From assembly GCA_902594275.1 (NCBI GenBank), contig CACJLQ010000007.1:1-55915 (forward strand): a DNA stretch of 55,915 nt, written 5' to 3'. Source of the DNA: an uncultured Litorivicinus sp. Lineage in GTDB: Bacteria; Pseudomonadota; Gammaproteobacteria; Pseudomonadales; Litorivicinaceae. The notes below the pieces were generated by a model. The model searched no databases. It was not told the origin of the DNA and worked only from the letters and a program-made list of their open reading frames with translations. Below, piece by piece: positions 20,937-30,524 of this stretch. Positions within the stretch are counted from its first letter, which is position 1; every line of letters starts with the position of its first letter. The translations under genes were made by a program, and so were the position numbers.

Positions 20937-21164
20937 GTGATGCTCACTATCAAACGAATCGGTCGACGGAGTTTTGAGGTTTTTCGGCAAGGTTCTCCAA
21001 TCGGTATTGTCCGTTTTATGCGGAGTTCCAAAATGTGGAGCTTCAGACCCTATCCAACGCTCGGTGACTGCGATGGTCTGATCGAGCGTTCAGACAAACT
21101 GCTTCGCAATTTATTATGTCCCACTGGAGAGCGTTGTACGGTTGATCGAATCACTCGAGCTTAA
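20937..21164 (+). CDS. Small basic protein of unknown function (75 aa)
   Basis: I do not recognise this protein. It is 75 residues, starts with GTG at 20937 (or the adjacent in-frame ATG at 20940), and has a strong AAGGAG 5-8 bases upstream, which is the main support for it being real. It is rich in arginine (MMLTIKRIGRRSFEVFRQG at the N-terminus) and contains two Cys (GDCDG and LLCPTG). No signal peptide or membrane segment is seen. It lies alone between the broken dgkA and the rimP leader, where E. coli and Pseudomonas, as I recall, carry tRNA genes. Confidence 0.6.
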   Translation: MMLTIKRIGRRSFEVFRQGSPIGIVRFMRSSKMWSFRPYPTLGDCDGLIERSDKLLRNLLCPTGERCTVDRITRA

Positions 21165-21167
21165 AGA

Positions 21168-21197
21168 TTGATTTACAAAAACGTCTCCGTCATACTA
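21168..21197 (+). promoter_or_regulatory. Candidate promoter of the rimP-nusA-infB operon
   Basis: TTGATT (21168-21173), 18 bp, TACTAT (21192-21197). The match is moderate (four of six in each box), but it is placed correctly to start a leader that runs through the attenuator-like hairpin ahead of rimP. Confidence 0.3.
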
Positions 21198-21274
21198 TTG
21201 CGGCTTTTTACAAGGGGGCCTTGGTAGGATTTGCGTTTCGCCAAGTGCTGTGAGAAGAGAATACGCAGGCCGTG

Positions 21275-21299
21275 AACCCCATAAGGGGTTTTTTTGTTT
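21275..21299 (+). terminator. Intrinsic terminator/attenuator in the rimP leader
   Basis: AACCCC (21275-21280), loop ATAA, GGGGTT (21285-21290), then a T-rich run to about 21299. It lies only about 14 bases before the rimP start and downstream of the likely operon promoter. It would therefore act as an attenuator or as part of a rimP-leader RNA element, rather than ending an upstream gene. Confidence 0.6.
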
Positions 21300-21312
21300 T
21301 TGGCGGTTGGAA

Positions 21313-21804
21313 ATGACACCGAAGCAACAGCAACTGACAGAGCTTCTCGGACCAAGTGTCACTGCGCTTGATCTGGAGCTTTGGGCGATTGAAATTATTG
21401 GCAGAGCAAACCGGTCGACCTTACGCTTGGTGATTGACCATCCCAATCGTCCAGTGACAGTTGATGACTGCGAGGCCGTGAGTCGTCAGGTCTCGCATAT
21501 TCTAGATGTTGAAGACCCACTCCCTGAGCGATACACCCTTGAGGTTTCATCGCCAGGAATCGAACGTGTGTTATATCGGCTTAAGCATTTTGAGCGATTT
21601 ATTGGTTTTCAAATCAAGCTCAAACTTAAAGTCCCTTTTGAGGGCAGGAAGAATTATTCTGGCGTCATCGCTGGTGTCGAGAATCGAGCAGTGCTTTTGC
21701 AAACCGGGGATACAGGATATGAATTCCCAGCAGAGCAGATAGAACGAGGTCAATTGGTGGTGACTGATGTCACACAGGTAGGCGGAAGCAAAGATGGGAA
21801 GTAA
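21313..21804 (+). CDS. rimP: Ribosome maturation factor RimP
   Basis: RimP is needed for 30S subunit maturation. The 163-residue protein starts [20 protein letters not shown]. It shows the family segments [20 protein letters not shown] (about 61-80) and [20 protein letters not shown] (about 85-105), then the C-terminal SH3-like domain. ATG 21313 follows the leader terminator; the longer frame from 21250 would translate through that hairpin and is rejected. Its last 11 bases overlap nusA, so the two are coupled. Confidence 0.95.
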   Translation: MTPKQQQLTELLGPSVTALDLELWAIEIIGRANRSTLRLVIDHPNRPVTVDDCEAVSRQVSHILDVEDPLPERYTLEVSSPGIERVLYRLKHFERFIGFQIKLKLKVPFEGRKNYSGVIAGVENRAVLLQTGDTGYEFPAEQIERGQLVVTDVTQVGGSKDGK

Positions 21805-23314
21805 GGAAATCCTTCAAGTAGTTGAACTCTTTTCAAATGAAAAGGGTATTCCAAAAGGGATCGTATTTGAAGCAATCGAGCAGGCGTTGGCAACAGCGAC
21901 GCGCAAGCGTTATGAAGATGAAGAGGCAGATATTCGTGTTGCGATTGATCGTACAACCGGAGATTACGACACCTTTCGTCGCTGGGTTGTCGTACCAGAT
22001 GACCATCTGGCCATCTTGGGTTCGGAGCTGACCACTGAAGAAGCAGCCGAAATTAATACCGGGCTTCAAGTCGGTGATGAATACGAAATTGAAGTTGAGT
22101 CGGTCGATTTCGGTCGAATCGAGGCACAGACCGCCAAACAAGTAATTGTTCAAAAAGTCCGCGAAGCTGAACGCGAAAAAGTTGTTGCCGATTACGAAAG
22201 TCGACTGCTGAGCCTGATTAACGGAACAGTCAAAAAAGTAACGCGTGATTCGGTGATTGTGGATTTGGGAGGTGCCGCCGAGGCACTGATGCCACGTGAG
22301 AATTTGATTGGCCGCGAAATTTTTCGAGTCAATGATCGAGTCCGCGCGATTTTACAGGAGATTCGTACCGAGGGTCGTGGTCCGCAATTGATTTTGTCTC
22401 GTAATTCACCTGAGTTTTTGATCGAACTATTCAAAATTGAAGTCCCAGAGATCGCCGAGGAAACCATCGAAATTCGTGGCGCTGCCCGCGATCCTGGAAT
22501 GAGGGCCAAAATTGCTGTTAAGACCAACGATGGACGAATTGATCCAGTGGGTGCTTGCGTCGGTATGCGCGGCGCTCGCGTGCAAGCCGTGTCTAACGAG
22601 CTCAATGGAGAGCGTGTGGATATTGTTTTATGGGACGACAATCCAGCGCAACTTGTGATTAATGCCATGGCGCCAGCGGAAGTATCTTCAATTGTGATGG
22701 ATGAAGATAATCGATCGATGGATGTCGCGGTCACTGATGAAAATCTAGCTCAAGCGATTGGTCGCGGTGGTCAGAATGTCCGATTGGCATCTGAGCTGAC
22801 CGCTTGGAAACTCAACGTGATGAGTGAGGAACAGGCTGTCGAGCGGCAGGAAGCTGAGTCCGAAAAGCTTGTGAATATGTTTATGGTTCGACTTGATGCG
22901 GATGCCGAATTAGCACGCATCTTGGTTGAAGAGGGGTTCACTTCGATTGACGAAGTGGCTTATGTTCCTGTTGAGGAGATGCTCTCAATCGAGGGATTCG
23001 ATGAAGACCTGGTAGAAACGCTGAGAGCGCGATCACGTGATGTATTGTTAACAGCCGCCCTTGCTGGCGATGAAACACGTGAGCCACAGGATGATCTCTT
23101 GACGATGGATGGGATGACGCCAGGCCTTGCGTATCAGCTCGCCGATCGTGGAGTTTGCACGATGGAAGACTTGGCCGAACTTTCAGTTGATGAATTGACT
23201 GAAATCGAAGGAGTGGCTGAAGCTGCTGCAGCAACTCTCATCATGAAAGCGCGTGAACCGTGGTTCGCAGACGATGCTGACGAATCAGCCGAAGAAAGTA
23301 GCGAACAGGAGTAA
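21794..23314 (+). CDS. nusA: Transcription termination/antitermination protein NusA
   Basis: NusA modulates RNA polymerase pausing, termination and antitermination. The 506-residue protein contains the N-terminal polymerase-binding domain ([19 protein letters not shown]), the S1 domain (about 135-200), KH1/KH2 (with [18 protein letters not shown] and [15 protein letters not shown]), and two C-terminal helix-hairpin-helix AR repeats ([16 protein letters not shown] and [16 protein letters not shown]). This two-repeat C-terminus is the gammaproteobacterial form. It overlaps rimP; infB follows 3 bp later. Confidence 0.98.
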   Translation: MGSKEILQVVELFSNEKGIPKGIVFEAIEQALATATRKRYEDEEADIRVAIDRTTGDYDTFRRWVVVPDDHLAILGSELTTEEAAEINTGLQVGDEYEIEVESVDFGRIEAQTAKQVIVQKVREAEREKVVADYESRLLSLINGTVKKVTRDSVIVDLGGAAEALMPRENLIGREIFRVNDRVRAILQEIRTEGRGPQLILSRNSPEFLIELFKIEVPEIAEETIEIRGAARDPGMRAKIAVKTNDGRIDPVGACVGMRGARVQAVSNELNGERVDIVLWDDNPAQLVINAMAPAEVSSIVMDEDNRSMDVAVTDENLAQAIGRGGQNVRLASELTAWKLNVMSEEQAVERQEAESEKLVNMFMVRLDADAELARILVEEGFTSIDEVAYVPVEEMLSIEGFDEDLVETLRARSRDVLLTAALAGDETREPQDDLLTMDGMTPGLAYQLADRGVCTMEDLAELSVDELTEIEGVAEAAAATLIMKAREPWFADDADESAEESSEQE

Positions 23315-23317
23315 GTT

Positions 23318-25804
23318 TTGTCTGACACAACAGTAAAGCAGCTGGCCACATTGGTTGGTATATCAGCTGAGCAATTACTCTCTCAGATGGCGGGGGCTGG
23401 GATCGATAAATCATCGCAGGATGATGTCGTGACTGATGACGAGAAACAGAAACTCCTCGCACATATTCGGTCAGGACAATCGAAAGTCTCTGCGGAACCT
23501 GCCAAAGTCACGTTACGTCGTAAATCGACTTCCACCATCAAGGCAGGTACCGGTGCTGTTAATGTTGAGGTGCGTAAAAAGCGTACCTACGTACATCGAG
23601 ATTTGACTGCGGAAGCAGAAAAGCAGCGTGAAATTGAGGACGCGAAATTACGCGAGGCGCAAGGAGCGGAAGAACGCGTACGTCACGAGGCCGAGGCGGT
23701 TGTGCACGTTGCTGAAACCGAGGTGTCCGCAGAAGCGCCTGTTGTTGAAGAGAGTGCGCCACCTGTTGAAGCAGTAGTCATTCAGGCGCCCGTCGTTGAG
23801 CCACCACCACCGCCCAAAGAAGAAGATGGTCGCCGTCACAAAAAAGAACCACATGCACGTCGTGATCGTCCAAATGACGATGATGAACCGCGGCGTTATG
23901 GTAAGCCATCGGGCAAACGGGATGATAAGCGGGGCAAGATTGCTGCAACAGACGATGAGCGTGGTCCCAAAATGCGTGGTCGACGGAAACCGGGTAAAGC
24001 CGCTGAGGAGCTGTCTTCGCATAAATTTGAAAAGCCAGCTGCACCAATTATCCGCGAGGTAAAGATTTCAGGACCTGTAACCGTCGCTGAATTGGCTAAC
24101 CAAATGGCCGTAAAGTCAGGTGAACTGATCAAAATTTTAATGAAGATGGGCGTCATGGCCACCATCAACCAAGTTCTGGATGAAGACACGGCCGTGCTTG
24201 TTGTCGAGGAAATGGGACATAAAATTGAAGTTGTCGCCGACGACGCCCTCGAGCAATCCGTGCTTGAAGATTTCCAAGAGCTTCAAGGTGAGTGGGCGCC
24301 TCGTGCTCCAGTTGTGACGGTGATGGGGCATGTAGACCATGGGAAAACATCACTGCTTGACAGAATTCGGAAATCACGTGTTGCTGCTGGCGAAGCCGGG
24401 GGGATTACCCAACACATTGGCGCCTATCACGTCGACACTGATAACGGAATGATTACATTTATCGATACGCCAGGTCACGCGGCTTTCACGAGTATGCGTG
24501 CACGTGGTGCGCAGGTCACTGATGTGGTGATTCTTGTCGTTGCAGCTGATGACGGAGTCATGCCACAGACGGAAGAAGCGGTTCAGCATGCACGTGCAGC
24601 GGGTGTCCCAATCGTCGTGGCAGTCAACAAAATTGATAAAGAAGAAGCAGATGCAGACCGTGTAAAGACCGAGCTGGCAAGCCGAGAGGTGATTCCAGAG
24701 GACTGGGGTGGGGATGTTCAATTTATTTCAGTAAGCGCACATACGGGCCAAGGGATCAATGAGCTTTTGGAAGCGGTGTTATTGCAATCCGAGCTGTTGG
24801 AGTTGACCGCCGTTCACGAAGGTCAAGCCCGTGGTACCGTTGTTGAGTCACGTCTTGATCGCGGTCGTGGTCCCGTCGCAACAGTGCTTGTACAAAATGG
24901 ACTCTTGAAAGTTGGAGACGCCATTCTCGCTGGTGAGCAAGTCGGTAAAGTCCGCGCATTGGTGGATGAAAATGGCAAGCAAATTAAGAAAGCAGGCCCA
25001 TCGATTCCTGTTGAGATTCTCGGTCTGTCAGGAACTCCGGATGCGGGCGACGAACTCATGGTACTTGAGAATGAGCGGAAAGCGCGTGAAGTTGCTGAAT
25101 TCCGGTCAGAGCGTACTCGTGACGCTGAACACAAACGTCAGCAAGCGCAAAAGCTGGATCAAATGTTCGCCCATATGGAAGCTGGTGAGGTATCCAATCT
25201 CAATATCGTTTTGAAAACGGATGTGCGAGGCACACTTGAAGCGTTGTCAGCTGCACTTCTTAAGCTTGCGACAGACGAAGTGCGAGTGAATTTAATTGCA
25301 CAAGGAGTTGGCGGAATCACTGAATCTGACGCGACGCTAGCGTCGTCTGCTGGCGCAATTGTTTTGGGCTTCAATGTCCGTGCGGATGCTGGCGCCCGTC
25401 AGGTTATTGAGCGCGATGGAATCGAGCTGCGCTATTACAGTGTCATTTATGACATTGTTGATGATGTGAAAGCCGCAATGTCGGGTCTTCTCGCGCCCGA
25501 ATTGCGTGAAGAAATTGTCGGTGTAGCTGAGGTACGTGATGTCTTCAATTCGCCAAAATTCGGTCAGATTGCTGGTTGTATGGTGGTTGAGGGTATCGTC
25601 TACCGAAACAAGAAAATCCGAGTACTACGCGATAACGTCGTGATTTACGAAGGTGAACTTGAATCGCTTCGTCGTTTCAAAGATGACGTCAACGAAGTGC
25701 GGAATGGTACCGAGTGTGGTATTGGCGTCAAGAATTACACGGACGTGAAGCCTGGCGATAAAATCGAAGTGTTCGATGTTCGCGAGGTTGCACGGAAGAT
25801 CTAA
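23318..25804 (+). CDS. infB: Translation initiation factor IF-2
   Basis: IF-2 is the GTPase that brings initiator tRNA to the 30S subunit and promotes subunit joining. The 828-residue protein starts with TTG at 23318 after CAGGAGTAAG; the N-terminus [19 protein letters not shown] matches the family's first IF2-N domain. A low-complexity charged/proline region follows, then a second IF2-N domain. The G domain has [16 protein letters not shown] near 331-346, DTPGH and NKID, and domains II-IV complete the C-terminus. Its stop overlaps rbfA. Confidence 0.98.
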   Translation: MSDTTVKQLATLVGISAEQLLSQMAGAGIDKSSQDDVVTDDEKQKLLAHIRSGQSKVSAEPAKVTLRRKSTSTIKAGTGAVNVEVRKKRTYVHRDLTAEAEKQREIEDAKLREAQGAEERVRHEAEAVVHVAETEVSAEAPVVEESAPPVEAVVIQAPVVEPPPPPKEEDGRRHKKEPHARRDRPNDDDEPRRYGKPSGKRDDKRGKIAATDDERGPKMRGRRKPGKAAEELSSHKFEKPAAPIIREVKISGPVTVAELANQMAVKSGELIKILMKMGVMATINQVLDEDTAVLVVEEMGHKIEVVADDALEQSVLEDFQELQGEWAPRAPVVTVMGHVDHGKTSLLDRIRKSRVAAGEAGGITQHIGAYHVDTDNGMITFIDTPGHAAFTSMRARGAQVTDVVILVVAADDGVMPQTEEAVQHARAAGVPIVVAVNKIDKEEADADRVKTELASREVIPEDWGGDVQFISVSAHTGQGINELLEAVLLQSELLELTAVHEGQARGTVVESRLDRGRGPVATVLVQNGLLKVGDAILAGEQVGKVRALVDENGKQIKKAGPSIPVEILGLSGTPDAGDELMVLENERKAREVAEFRSERTRDAEHKRQQAQKLDQMFAHMEAGEVSNLNIVLKTDVRGTLEALSAALLKLATDEVRVNLIAQGVGGITESDATLASSAGAIVLGFNVRADAGARQVIERDGIELRYYSVIYDIVDDVKAAMSGLLAPELREEIVGVAEVRDVFNSPKFGQIAGCMVVEGIVYRNKKIRVLRDNVVIYEGELESLRRFKDDVNEVRNGTECGIGVKNYTDVKPGDKIEVFDVREVARKI

Positions 25805-26175
25805 TGCCCGCCGAATTTAGTCGCACTCAGCGATTAGGTGAGCAGATCAAGCGAGATCTTGCTCTCCTGATCCAGCGTGAATTAAAGGATCCTCGTATTG
25901 GCATGGTCACTGTGAATTTTGTTGACCTATCCAAAGATCTGTCCTATGCGGACGTAAATATCACCGTGTTAGTTGCCGACGACTCTGATGGGAAGATTAT
26001 TGAAAGTTTGGCGATCCTCAACGAGGCATCAACTTTCCTTCGAATGGAACTTGGTCGAGCGCTCAAAGTTCGTAAGGTGCCTCATCTCAGATTTCACTAC
26101 GATGATTCACTCAAACGGGGAGCGCGGATCAACGCGCTAATCCATCAAGCATTACAGAGTGATCGACACGACTGA
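25804..26175 (+). CDS. rbfA: Ribosome-binding factor A
   Basis: RbfA is a KH-fold protein that binds the 30S subunit during late 16S maturation and is needed in the cold. The 123-residue protein shows SRTQRLGEQIKRDLALLIQR at residues 5-24, DPRIGMVTVNFVDLSKDLSY and the C-terminal VRKVPHLRFHYDDSLKRG. Both ends are coupled: ATG overlaps the infB stop and its TGA overlaps the truB ATG. Confidence 0.97.
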   Translation: MPAEFSRTQRLGEQIKRDLALLIQRELKDPRIGMVTVNFVDLSKDLSYADVNITVLVADDSDGKIIESLAILNEASTFLRMELGRALKVRKVPHLRFHYDDSLKRGARINALIHQALQSDRHD

Positions 26176-27131
26176 TGAGTGAACGCAACAAGGGTCGCGA
26201 TCTAAACGGGGTCCTCATTGTGGATAAGCCTCAAGGTTTGACCTCTAATGGTGTGGTCAGTCGTTTAAAACGGTGGTCTCAAGCCAAAAAAGTAGGTCAT
26301 ACAGGGGCCCTGGATCCCATGGCTACTGGGGTGTTACCGATTGTTTTTGGGGAAGCGACAAAATTCAGTCAATACGGCTTGGATGCTCATAAAGGGTATT
26401 TGGCACGTATTCAACTCGGTTCTGCAACTGATACGCTGGATGCCGATGGCAATGTTGTTTTAGTCAAGCCGATTCCGGAATTAACCGAATCGAAGATCGC
26501 CACTGTGCTGTCCGCACTGACAGGTGCTCAGATGCAGGTGCCTCCGATGGTGTCAGCGCTGAAGTACCAAGGGCAACCCCTGTATAAATTAGCTCGACAA
26601 GGAAAAGAGGTGGAACGCTCACCTCGCCCGATTCAAATCTTCAGTAATGACCTCATGCAGTTTGATGCAAGCCAAGGCTGGATTGATATTTGTGTTCGAT
26701 GTTCAAAAGGGACCTACATCAGAAGCCTTGCTGAATCGATTGGTGACGCACTTGGTTCTGTCGCCCATTTGAGTCAATTACGGCGCGATCTGTCGGGTGG
26801 ATTCTCGCTTGAGCAGGCGCATGCATGGAATGCACTTGAGTCCCTTCAAGACAACGATCCTTCGCGAATTGATTCGTCGTTGTTGCCGATTGATGCAATT
26901 CTAAGTCATTTTCCGCGGATTGATTTGACCGAAAATGAATGCAGGATATTGATTCAAGGACAAAAAGTTTCTGGTAAACCAGTCGATGTATGCGATAATA
27001 CGCGCGCTTATTTTGCAGGGGGTCCGTTTATCGGACTTGTTTCCGTCGAGTCTAGCGGGATGATCACTGCAAAACGGATGTTATCTCCGGCTGCTGCTGG
27101 CATGCGCGGCATTTCGGATTCTGGCCAATGA
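26175..27131 (+). CDS. truB: tRNA pseudouridine(55) synthase TruB
   Basis: TruB makes pseudouridine 55 in the T loop of tRNAs. The 318-residue protein has NGVLIVDKPQGLTSNGVV near residues 11-28 and the catalytic Asp47 in VGHTGALDPMATGVLP. YKLARQGKEVER and CSKGTYIRSLAESIG follow, then a C-terminal PUA-like region. The TGATG overlap couples it to rbfA. Confidence 0.96.
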   Translation: MSERNKGRDLNGVLIVDKPQGLTSNGVVSRLKRWSQAKKVGHTGALDPMATGVLPIVFGEATKFSQYGLDAHKGYLARIQLGSATDTLDADGNVVLVKPIPELTESKIATVLSALTGAQMQVPPMVSALKYQGQPLYKLARQGKEVERSPRPIQIFSNDLMQFDASQGWIDICVRCSKGTYIRSLAESIGDALGSVAHLSQLRRDLSGGFSLEQAHAWNALESLQDNDPSRIDSSLLPIDAILSHFPRIDLTENECRILIQGQKVSGKPVDVCDNTRAYFAGGPFIGLVSVESSGMITAKRMLSPAAAGMRGISDSGQ

Positions 27132-27162
27132 GGTCGGGCATGCCGTTGTAGGAGTAGAATAG

Positions 27163-27432
27163 ATGGCTTTATCAGTAGAGAAGAAAGCTGAAATCGTTGA
27201 AAAGTTTGGTCGTGGTGGAAACGATACGGGCTCACCAGAAGTTCAAGTCGCTTTATTGACTGCAAACATCGAAGCATTACAAGGCCACTTTAAGAAGAAC
27301 ATTCATGATCACCACAGCCGTCGTGGTTTGATTCGAATGGTAAACCAGCGTCGGAAGTTGCTCGACTATCTGAAGTCAAAGGATCTGGGCCGTTATGCAG
27401 CATTGATCAAGGAACTTGGTCTGCGCCGTTAA
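27163..27432 (+). CDS. rpsO: 30S ribosomal protein S15
   Basis: S15 binds 16S rRNA helices 20-22 early in 30S assembly. The 89-residue length is exact for the family, with [20 protein letters not shown] and [22 protein letters not shown]. It starts at ATG 27163 about 30 bp after truB with GGAGTAG upstream. A strong terminator separates it from pnp, the classical rpsO-pnp arrangement. Confidence 0.98.
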   Translation: MALSVEKKAEIVEKFGRGGNDTGSPEVQVALLTANIEALQGHFKKNIHDHHSRRGLIRMVNQRRKLLDYLKSKDLGRYAALIKELGLRR

Positions 27433-27445
27433 TCGGTCTAAACGA

Positions 27446-27469
27446 AAACGGCCCTTCGGGGCCGTTTTT
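27446..27469 (+). terminator. Intrinsic terminator between rpsO and pnp
   Basis: AAACGGCCC (27446-27454), a UUCG tetraloop, GGGCCGTTT, with the T-run ending at 27469. The C(UUCG)G closing makes this an unusually stable hairpin. Because pnp is normally partly cotranscribed with rpsO, it probably works as an incomplete terminator. Confidence 0.85.
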
Positions 27470-27477
27470 GCATTTTA

Positions 27478-27494
27478 GCCAGATAAGATCTGGC
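27478..27494 (+). promoter_or_regulatory. Stem-loop in the pnp leader
   Basis: GCCAGAT (27478-27484) pairs perfectly with ATCTGGC (27488-27494), about 20 bases before the pnp start. In E. coli a pnp leader stem-loop is cut by RNase III and mediates autoregulation by PNPase. This is the natural counterpart by position, though shorter. Confidence 0.45.
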
Positions 27495-27513
27495 GTGTTG
27501 GAAGTAGGAAATA

Positions 27514-29589
27514 ATGGAAAAGCAAATAGTACAATTTCAGTTCGGCGGGCAAGATGTCACGTTAGAAACGGGCGCAATTGCGCGTCAGGCAACAGGTGCC
27601 GTTTTAATATCAATGGGCGAGACGCAAATCCTCGCAACAGTCGTCGGGGCAAAAAATGTCAAACCTGGCCAGAATTTTTTCCCTCTCTCAGTTCATTACC
27701 AAGAAAAGACATATGCCGCAGGTAAAATCCCAGGCGGTTACTTCAAGCGTGAAGGTCGTCCAACAGAGAAAGAAACGCTGACATCACGTCTGATCGATCG
27801 TCCGATCCGCCCACTCTTTCCAAATGGCTTCATGAACGAAGTTCAGGTTGTTTTGACAGTGATGTCTGCATCGAAGACGCATGATTCCGATATAGCGGCA
27901 ATGCTTGGCGCATCAGCTGCACTTGCGATTTCAGGTGTCCCATTCAATGGACCATTGGGTGCTGCGCGTGTCGGATTTTCAGAAGATGGCCAGTACATGT
28001 TGAACCCGTCCTTTGATGAGCTGTCTGACTCACGTCTCGACATGGTCGTCGCTGGGACAAAAGACGCGGTCTTGATGGTTGAATCTGAAGCAGATGAGCT
28101 GACAGAAGAGCAGATGCTTGGTGCTGTGGTGTTTGCCCACCAAGAGTTTCAAGTTGCGATTGACGCAATTGGGGACCTCGGCCAGAAGTTCGGTAAAGAC
28201 GCTTGGGAATGGGAAGCGCCATCAATTGATGAAGCGTTACTGTCACAAATCAGAGAACAGTATCAGCCACGCATCGTCGAGGCGTACCAGATTTCTGAAA
28301 AGATGATGCGTTATAACGCCCTGAGCGAGATTCGCTCAGACGTAATTGCTTCATTGGGTGGGACTGACGGTGAGAACGCTGAAGCGGTTGGAGAGCTTTT
28401 TAGTAAGCTTGAAAAGAACGTGGTTCGTAGCCGAGTGATTCAAGGGCTGCCACGGATTGACGGACGAGACCAGAAAACTGTACGTCCGATCAACTGTGAC
28501 GTCGGAGTGCTAAAGCGAGCACACGGTTCGGCTGTGTTTACTCGTGGCGAAACGCAAGCGATTGTTGTGACGACGCTTGGCGCTTTACGAGACGCACAAA
28601 TTGTCGATGGTCTGATGGGTGACGAAAAAGATACCTTCATGCTGCATTACAACTTCCCTCCATACTGTGTTGGTGAAGCTGGCATGATGTCTGGTCCGAA
28701 GCGCCGTGAGATTGGTCACGGCCGTTTAGCCCGTCGTGGTGTTTACGCGATGCTCCCAGATGAAGAGACATTCCCCTACACCATTCGTGTTGTGAGCGAG
28801 ATTACTGAATCAAATGGTTCATCATCGATGGCCTCTGTATGTGGCGCATCGTTAGCGCTGATGGATGCGGGTGTTCCCTTGCGTGCACCTGTCGCAGGTA
28901 TTGCGATGGGTCTTGTGAAAGAAGACGATGGTTATGCTGTCCTGATAGATATCTTGGGCGACGAGGACCACTTAGGTGACATGGACTTTAAAGTTGCTGG
29001 CTCATCTGATGGTGTGACTGCGCTACAAATGGACATCAAGATTCAAGGTATCACCGAAGAGATTATGCGTGTCGCGTTGGCTCAGGCACAAGAGGCCCGT
29101 TTGCACATTCTCGGTGAAATGAATAAAGTGATCGATAGTGCACGCGACGAAGTTGCCGATACAGCGCCACGGACCTACAGTTTCCGTATTGACCCAGACA
29201 AGATTCGTGAAGTCATTGGAAAAGGTGGGGCTACAATCCGCAGTATTTGTGAGACCTCTGGAGCGACTGTCGATCTTGATGATGATGGTTTAGTCCGGGT
29301 ATATGCAGAAACCAAAGAAAAAGCACAAAAAGCGATTTCGATGATTGAGGCAATTACAGCCGAAGCCGAAATCGGTGGTGTTTATAAAGGGAAGGTCGAG
29401 CGGATCGTTGATTTTGGTGCCTTCGTGAATATTCTCCCTGGCAAAGATGGCTTGGTTCATATCAGTCAAATCGCAGAAGAGCGTGTCGAGAACGTTGAAG
29501 ACTATATTAAGGTTGGCGACGTCGTGAGGGTCAAAGTGCTTGACGTTGACGCGCGCGGTCGTATCAAACTCACGATGAAGGACATCTAA
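27514..29589 (+). CDS. pnp: Polyribonucleotide nucleotidyltransferase (PNPase)
   Basis: PNPase is the phosphorolytic 3'-5' exoribonuclease of the degradosome. The 691-residue protein has two RNase PH domains, an alpha-helical linker, then KH ([19 protein letters not shown] near 569-587) and S1 ([20 protein letters not shown] near 623-642). Catalytic-core segments such as [16 protein letters not shown] are intact. AGTAGGAAATA precedes ATG 27514. It ends the forward operon. Confidence 0.98.
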   Translation: MEKQIVQFQFGGQDVTLETGAIARQATGAVLISMGETQILATVVGAKNVKPGQNFFPLSVHYQEKTYAAGKIPGGYFKREGRPTEKETLTSRLIDRPIRPLFPNGFMNEVQVVLTVMSASKTHDSDIAAMLGASAALAISGVPFNGPLGAARVGFSEDGQYMLNPSFDELSDSRLDMVVAGTKDAVLMVESEADELTEEQMLGAVVFAHQEFQVAIDAIGDLGQKFGKDAWEWEAPSIDEALLSQIREQYQPRIVEAYQISEKMMRYNALSEIRSDVIASLGGTDGENAEAVGELFSKLEKNVVRSRVIQGLPRIDGRDQKTVRPINCDVGVLKRAHGSAVFTRGETQAIVVTTLGALRDAQIVDGLMGDEKDTFMLHYNFPPYCVGEAGMMSGPKRREIGHGRLARRGVYAMLPDEETFPYTIRVVSEITESNGSSSMASVCGASLALMDAGVPLRAPVAGIAMGLVKEDDGYAVLIDILGDEDHLGDMDFKVAGSSDGVTALQMDIKIQGITEEIMRVALAQAQEARLHILGEMNKVIDSARDEVADTAPRTYSFRIDPDKIREVIGKGGATIRSICETSGATVDLDDDGLVRVYAETKEKAQKAISMIEAITAEAEIGGVYKGKVERIVDFGAFVNILPGKDGLVHISQIAEERVENVEDYIKVGDVVRVKVLDVDARGRIKLTMKDI

Positions 29590-29602
29590 ATTCACATCGA
29601 GG

Positions 29603-29619
29603 TGATGCGCCTCGCATCA
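29603..29619 (+). other. Hairpin downstream of pnp
   Basis: TGATGCG (29603-29609) pairs with CGCATCA (29613-29619) around a CCT loop. There is no T-run. It stands 13 bp before the true terminator and could protect the pnp mRNA 3' end. Confidence 0.4.
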
Positions 29620-29631
29620 GATACGATAAAC

Positions 29632-29656
29632 AGCCTCGCAAATCGCGAGGCTTTTT
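29632..29656 (+). terminator. Intrinsic terminator of the rimP-pnp operon
   Basis: AGCCTCGC (29632-29639), loop AAATC, GCGAGGCT (29645-29652), with a TTTTT run to 29656. It lies between the convergent ends of pnp and panC and ends the forward operon. Confidence 0.85.
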
Positions 29657-29660
29657 AATG

Positions 29661-30524
29661 TCAGCGTTTTAACTCAATAACCAGGTTATCAATCAGTCGT
29701 GCGTGTCCAAGCTTTGCGGCCACCAATATTACCGCCGAATCCGCCTCAACGTAGGATTTTGACAGATCTTGAGCATCCCTGATTTCTAAGTAATCGAGTA
29801 CGAAACCGGCATCGGTTAGTCGCTCCTTTTCCTGTTTCAGTGTGGTACTGACCTGAGAATCGCTCCGTAGTGTATCTCCAATCCGTTTCAGCGCCGCATA
29901 AAGCATTGCGGCGGTTTTTTTTTCTTCAGCAGAGAGATAAGCATTTCGGCTACTCATTGCGAGGCCGTTTGGTTCTCGGGTTGTGTCGGCTCCGACGATG
30001 GTGGCTGGTATCAACAAATCAGCAACCATGGTCTGGATCACTTGCAGCTGTTGATAATCTTTGTTTCCAAAGACGGCCACGTCAGGTTGTACGATATTCA
30101 AAAGCTTTGTCACGACCGTCGCAACACCTTTGAAATGTCCAGGACGATGGTGTCCACATAAAATGGTCGATAACCTCGGTAGATCAATTTCTGTATTCAC
30201 ACCTTTTGGATAGACTTCGCGAATCGTTGGCGCAAATACCGCATCGCAAAGATGATTGTTCAGTGCTTCGCAGTCTGCCTTGAGGGTTCTTGGGTAGGCA
30301 TCAAAATCTTCATGTGGACCGAATTGCATCGGATTGACAAAGATGCTTACAACGACGACATCCGTCATGTCAGAGGCCTTGTTCACTAAGTCGAGATGTC
30401 CTTGATGCAAGTTACCCATGGTAGGCACAAAACCGACTGTCTTCCCTTTATCGCGTGCTAGCGTCAAGAATGCCCGAAGGTCACTGACGGTATTCAATAC
30501 GATGGGCGATGAATCACTCTTCAA
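29661..30524 (-). CDS. panC: Pantothenate synthetase
   Basis: PanC joins pantoate and beta-alanine using ATP. The protein shows FVPTMGNLHQGHLDLVNKA with the HxGH-type nucleotide motif, VVVSIFVNPMQFGPHEDFDA, FGNKDYQQL and the KMSKS-like SSRNAYLS. The start is uncertain. TTG 30524 (LKSDSSPIVLN...) overlaps panB by 11 bp and has a weak GGTG upstream, giving 287 aa; TTG 30497 and ATG 30572 are alternatives. It is the last gene of the dksA-to-panC minus-strand array. Confidence 0.93.
   Translation of the reverse strand: MKSDSSPIVLNTVSDLRAFLTLARDKGKTVGFVPTMGNLHQGHLDLVNKASDMTDVVVVSIFVNPMQFGPHEDFDAYPRTLKADCEALNNHLCDAVFAPTIREVYPKGVNTEIDLPRLSTILCGHHRPGHFKGVATVVTKLLNIVQPDVAVFGNKDYQQLQVIQTMVADLLIPATIVGADTTREPNGLAMSSRNAYLSAEEKKTAAMLYAALKRIGDTLRSDSQVSTTLKQEKERLTDAGFVLDYLEIRDAQDLSKSYVEADSAVILVAAKLGHARLIDNLVIELKR

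Noticed and set aside
20381-21312. Second tRNA (initiator tRNA-Met) expected before rimP
   Set aside because: I looked for a cloverleaf with CAT anticodon and TTC arm between the leucine tRNA and rimP and found none.
23648-24022. 124-aa hydrophobic frame antisense to infB
   Set aside because: Produced by reading the charged low-complexity linker of IF-2 backwards; composition artefact, not a membrane protein.
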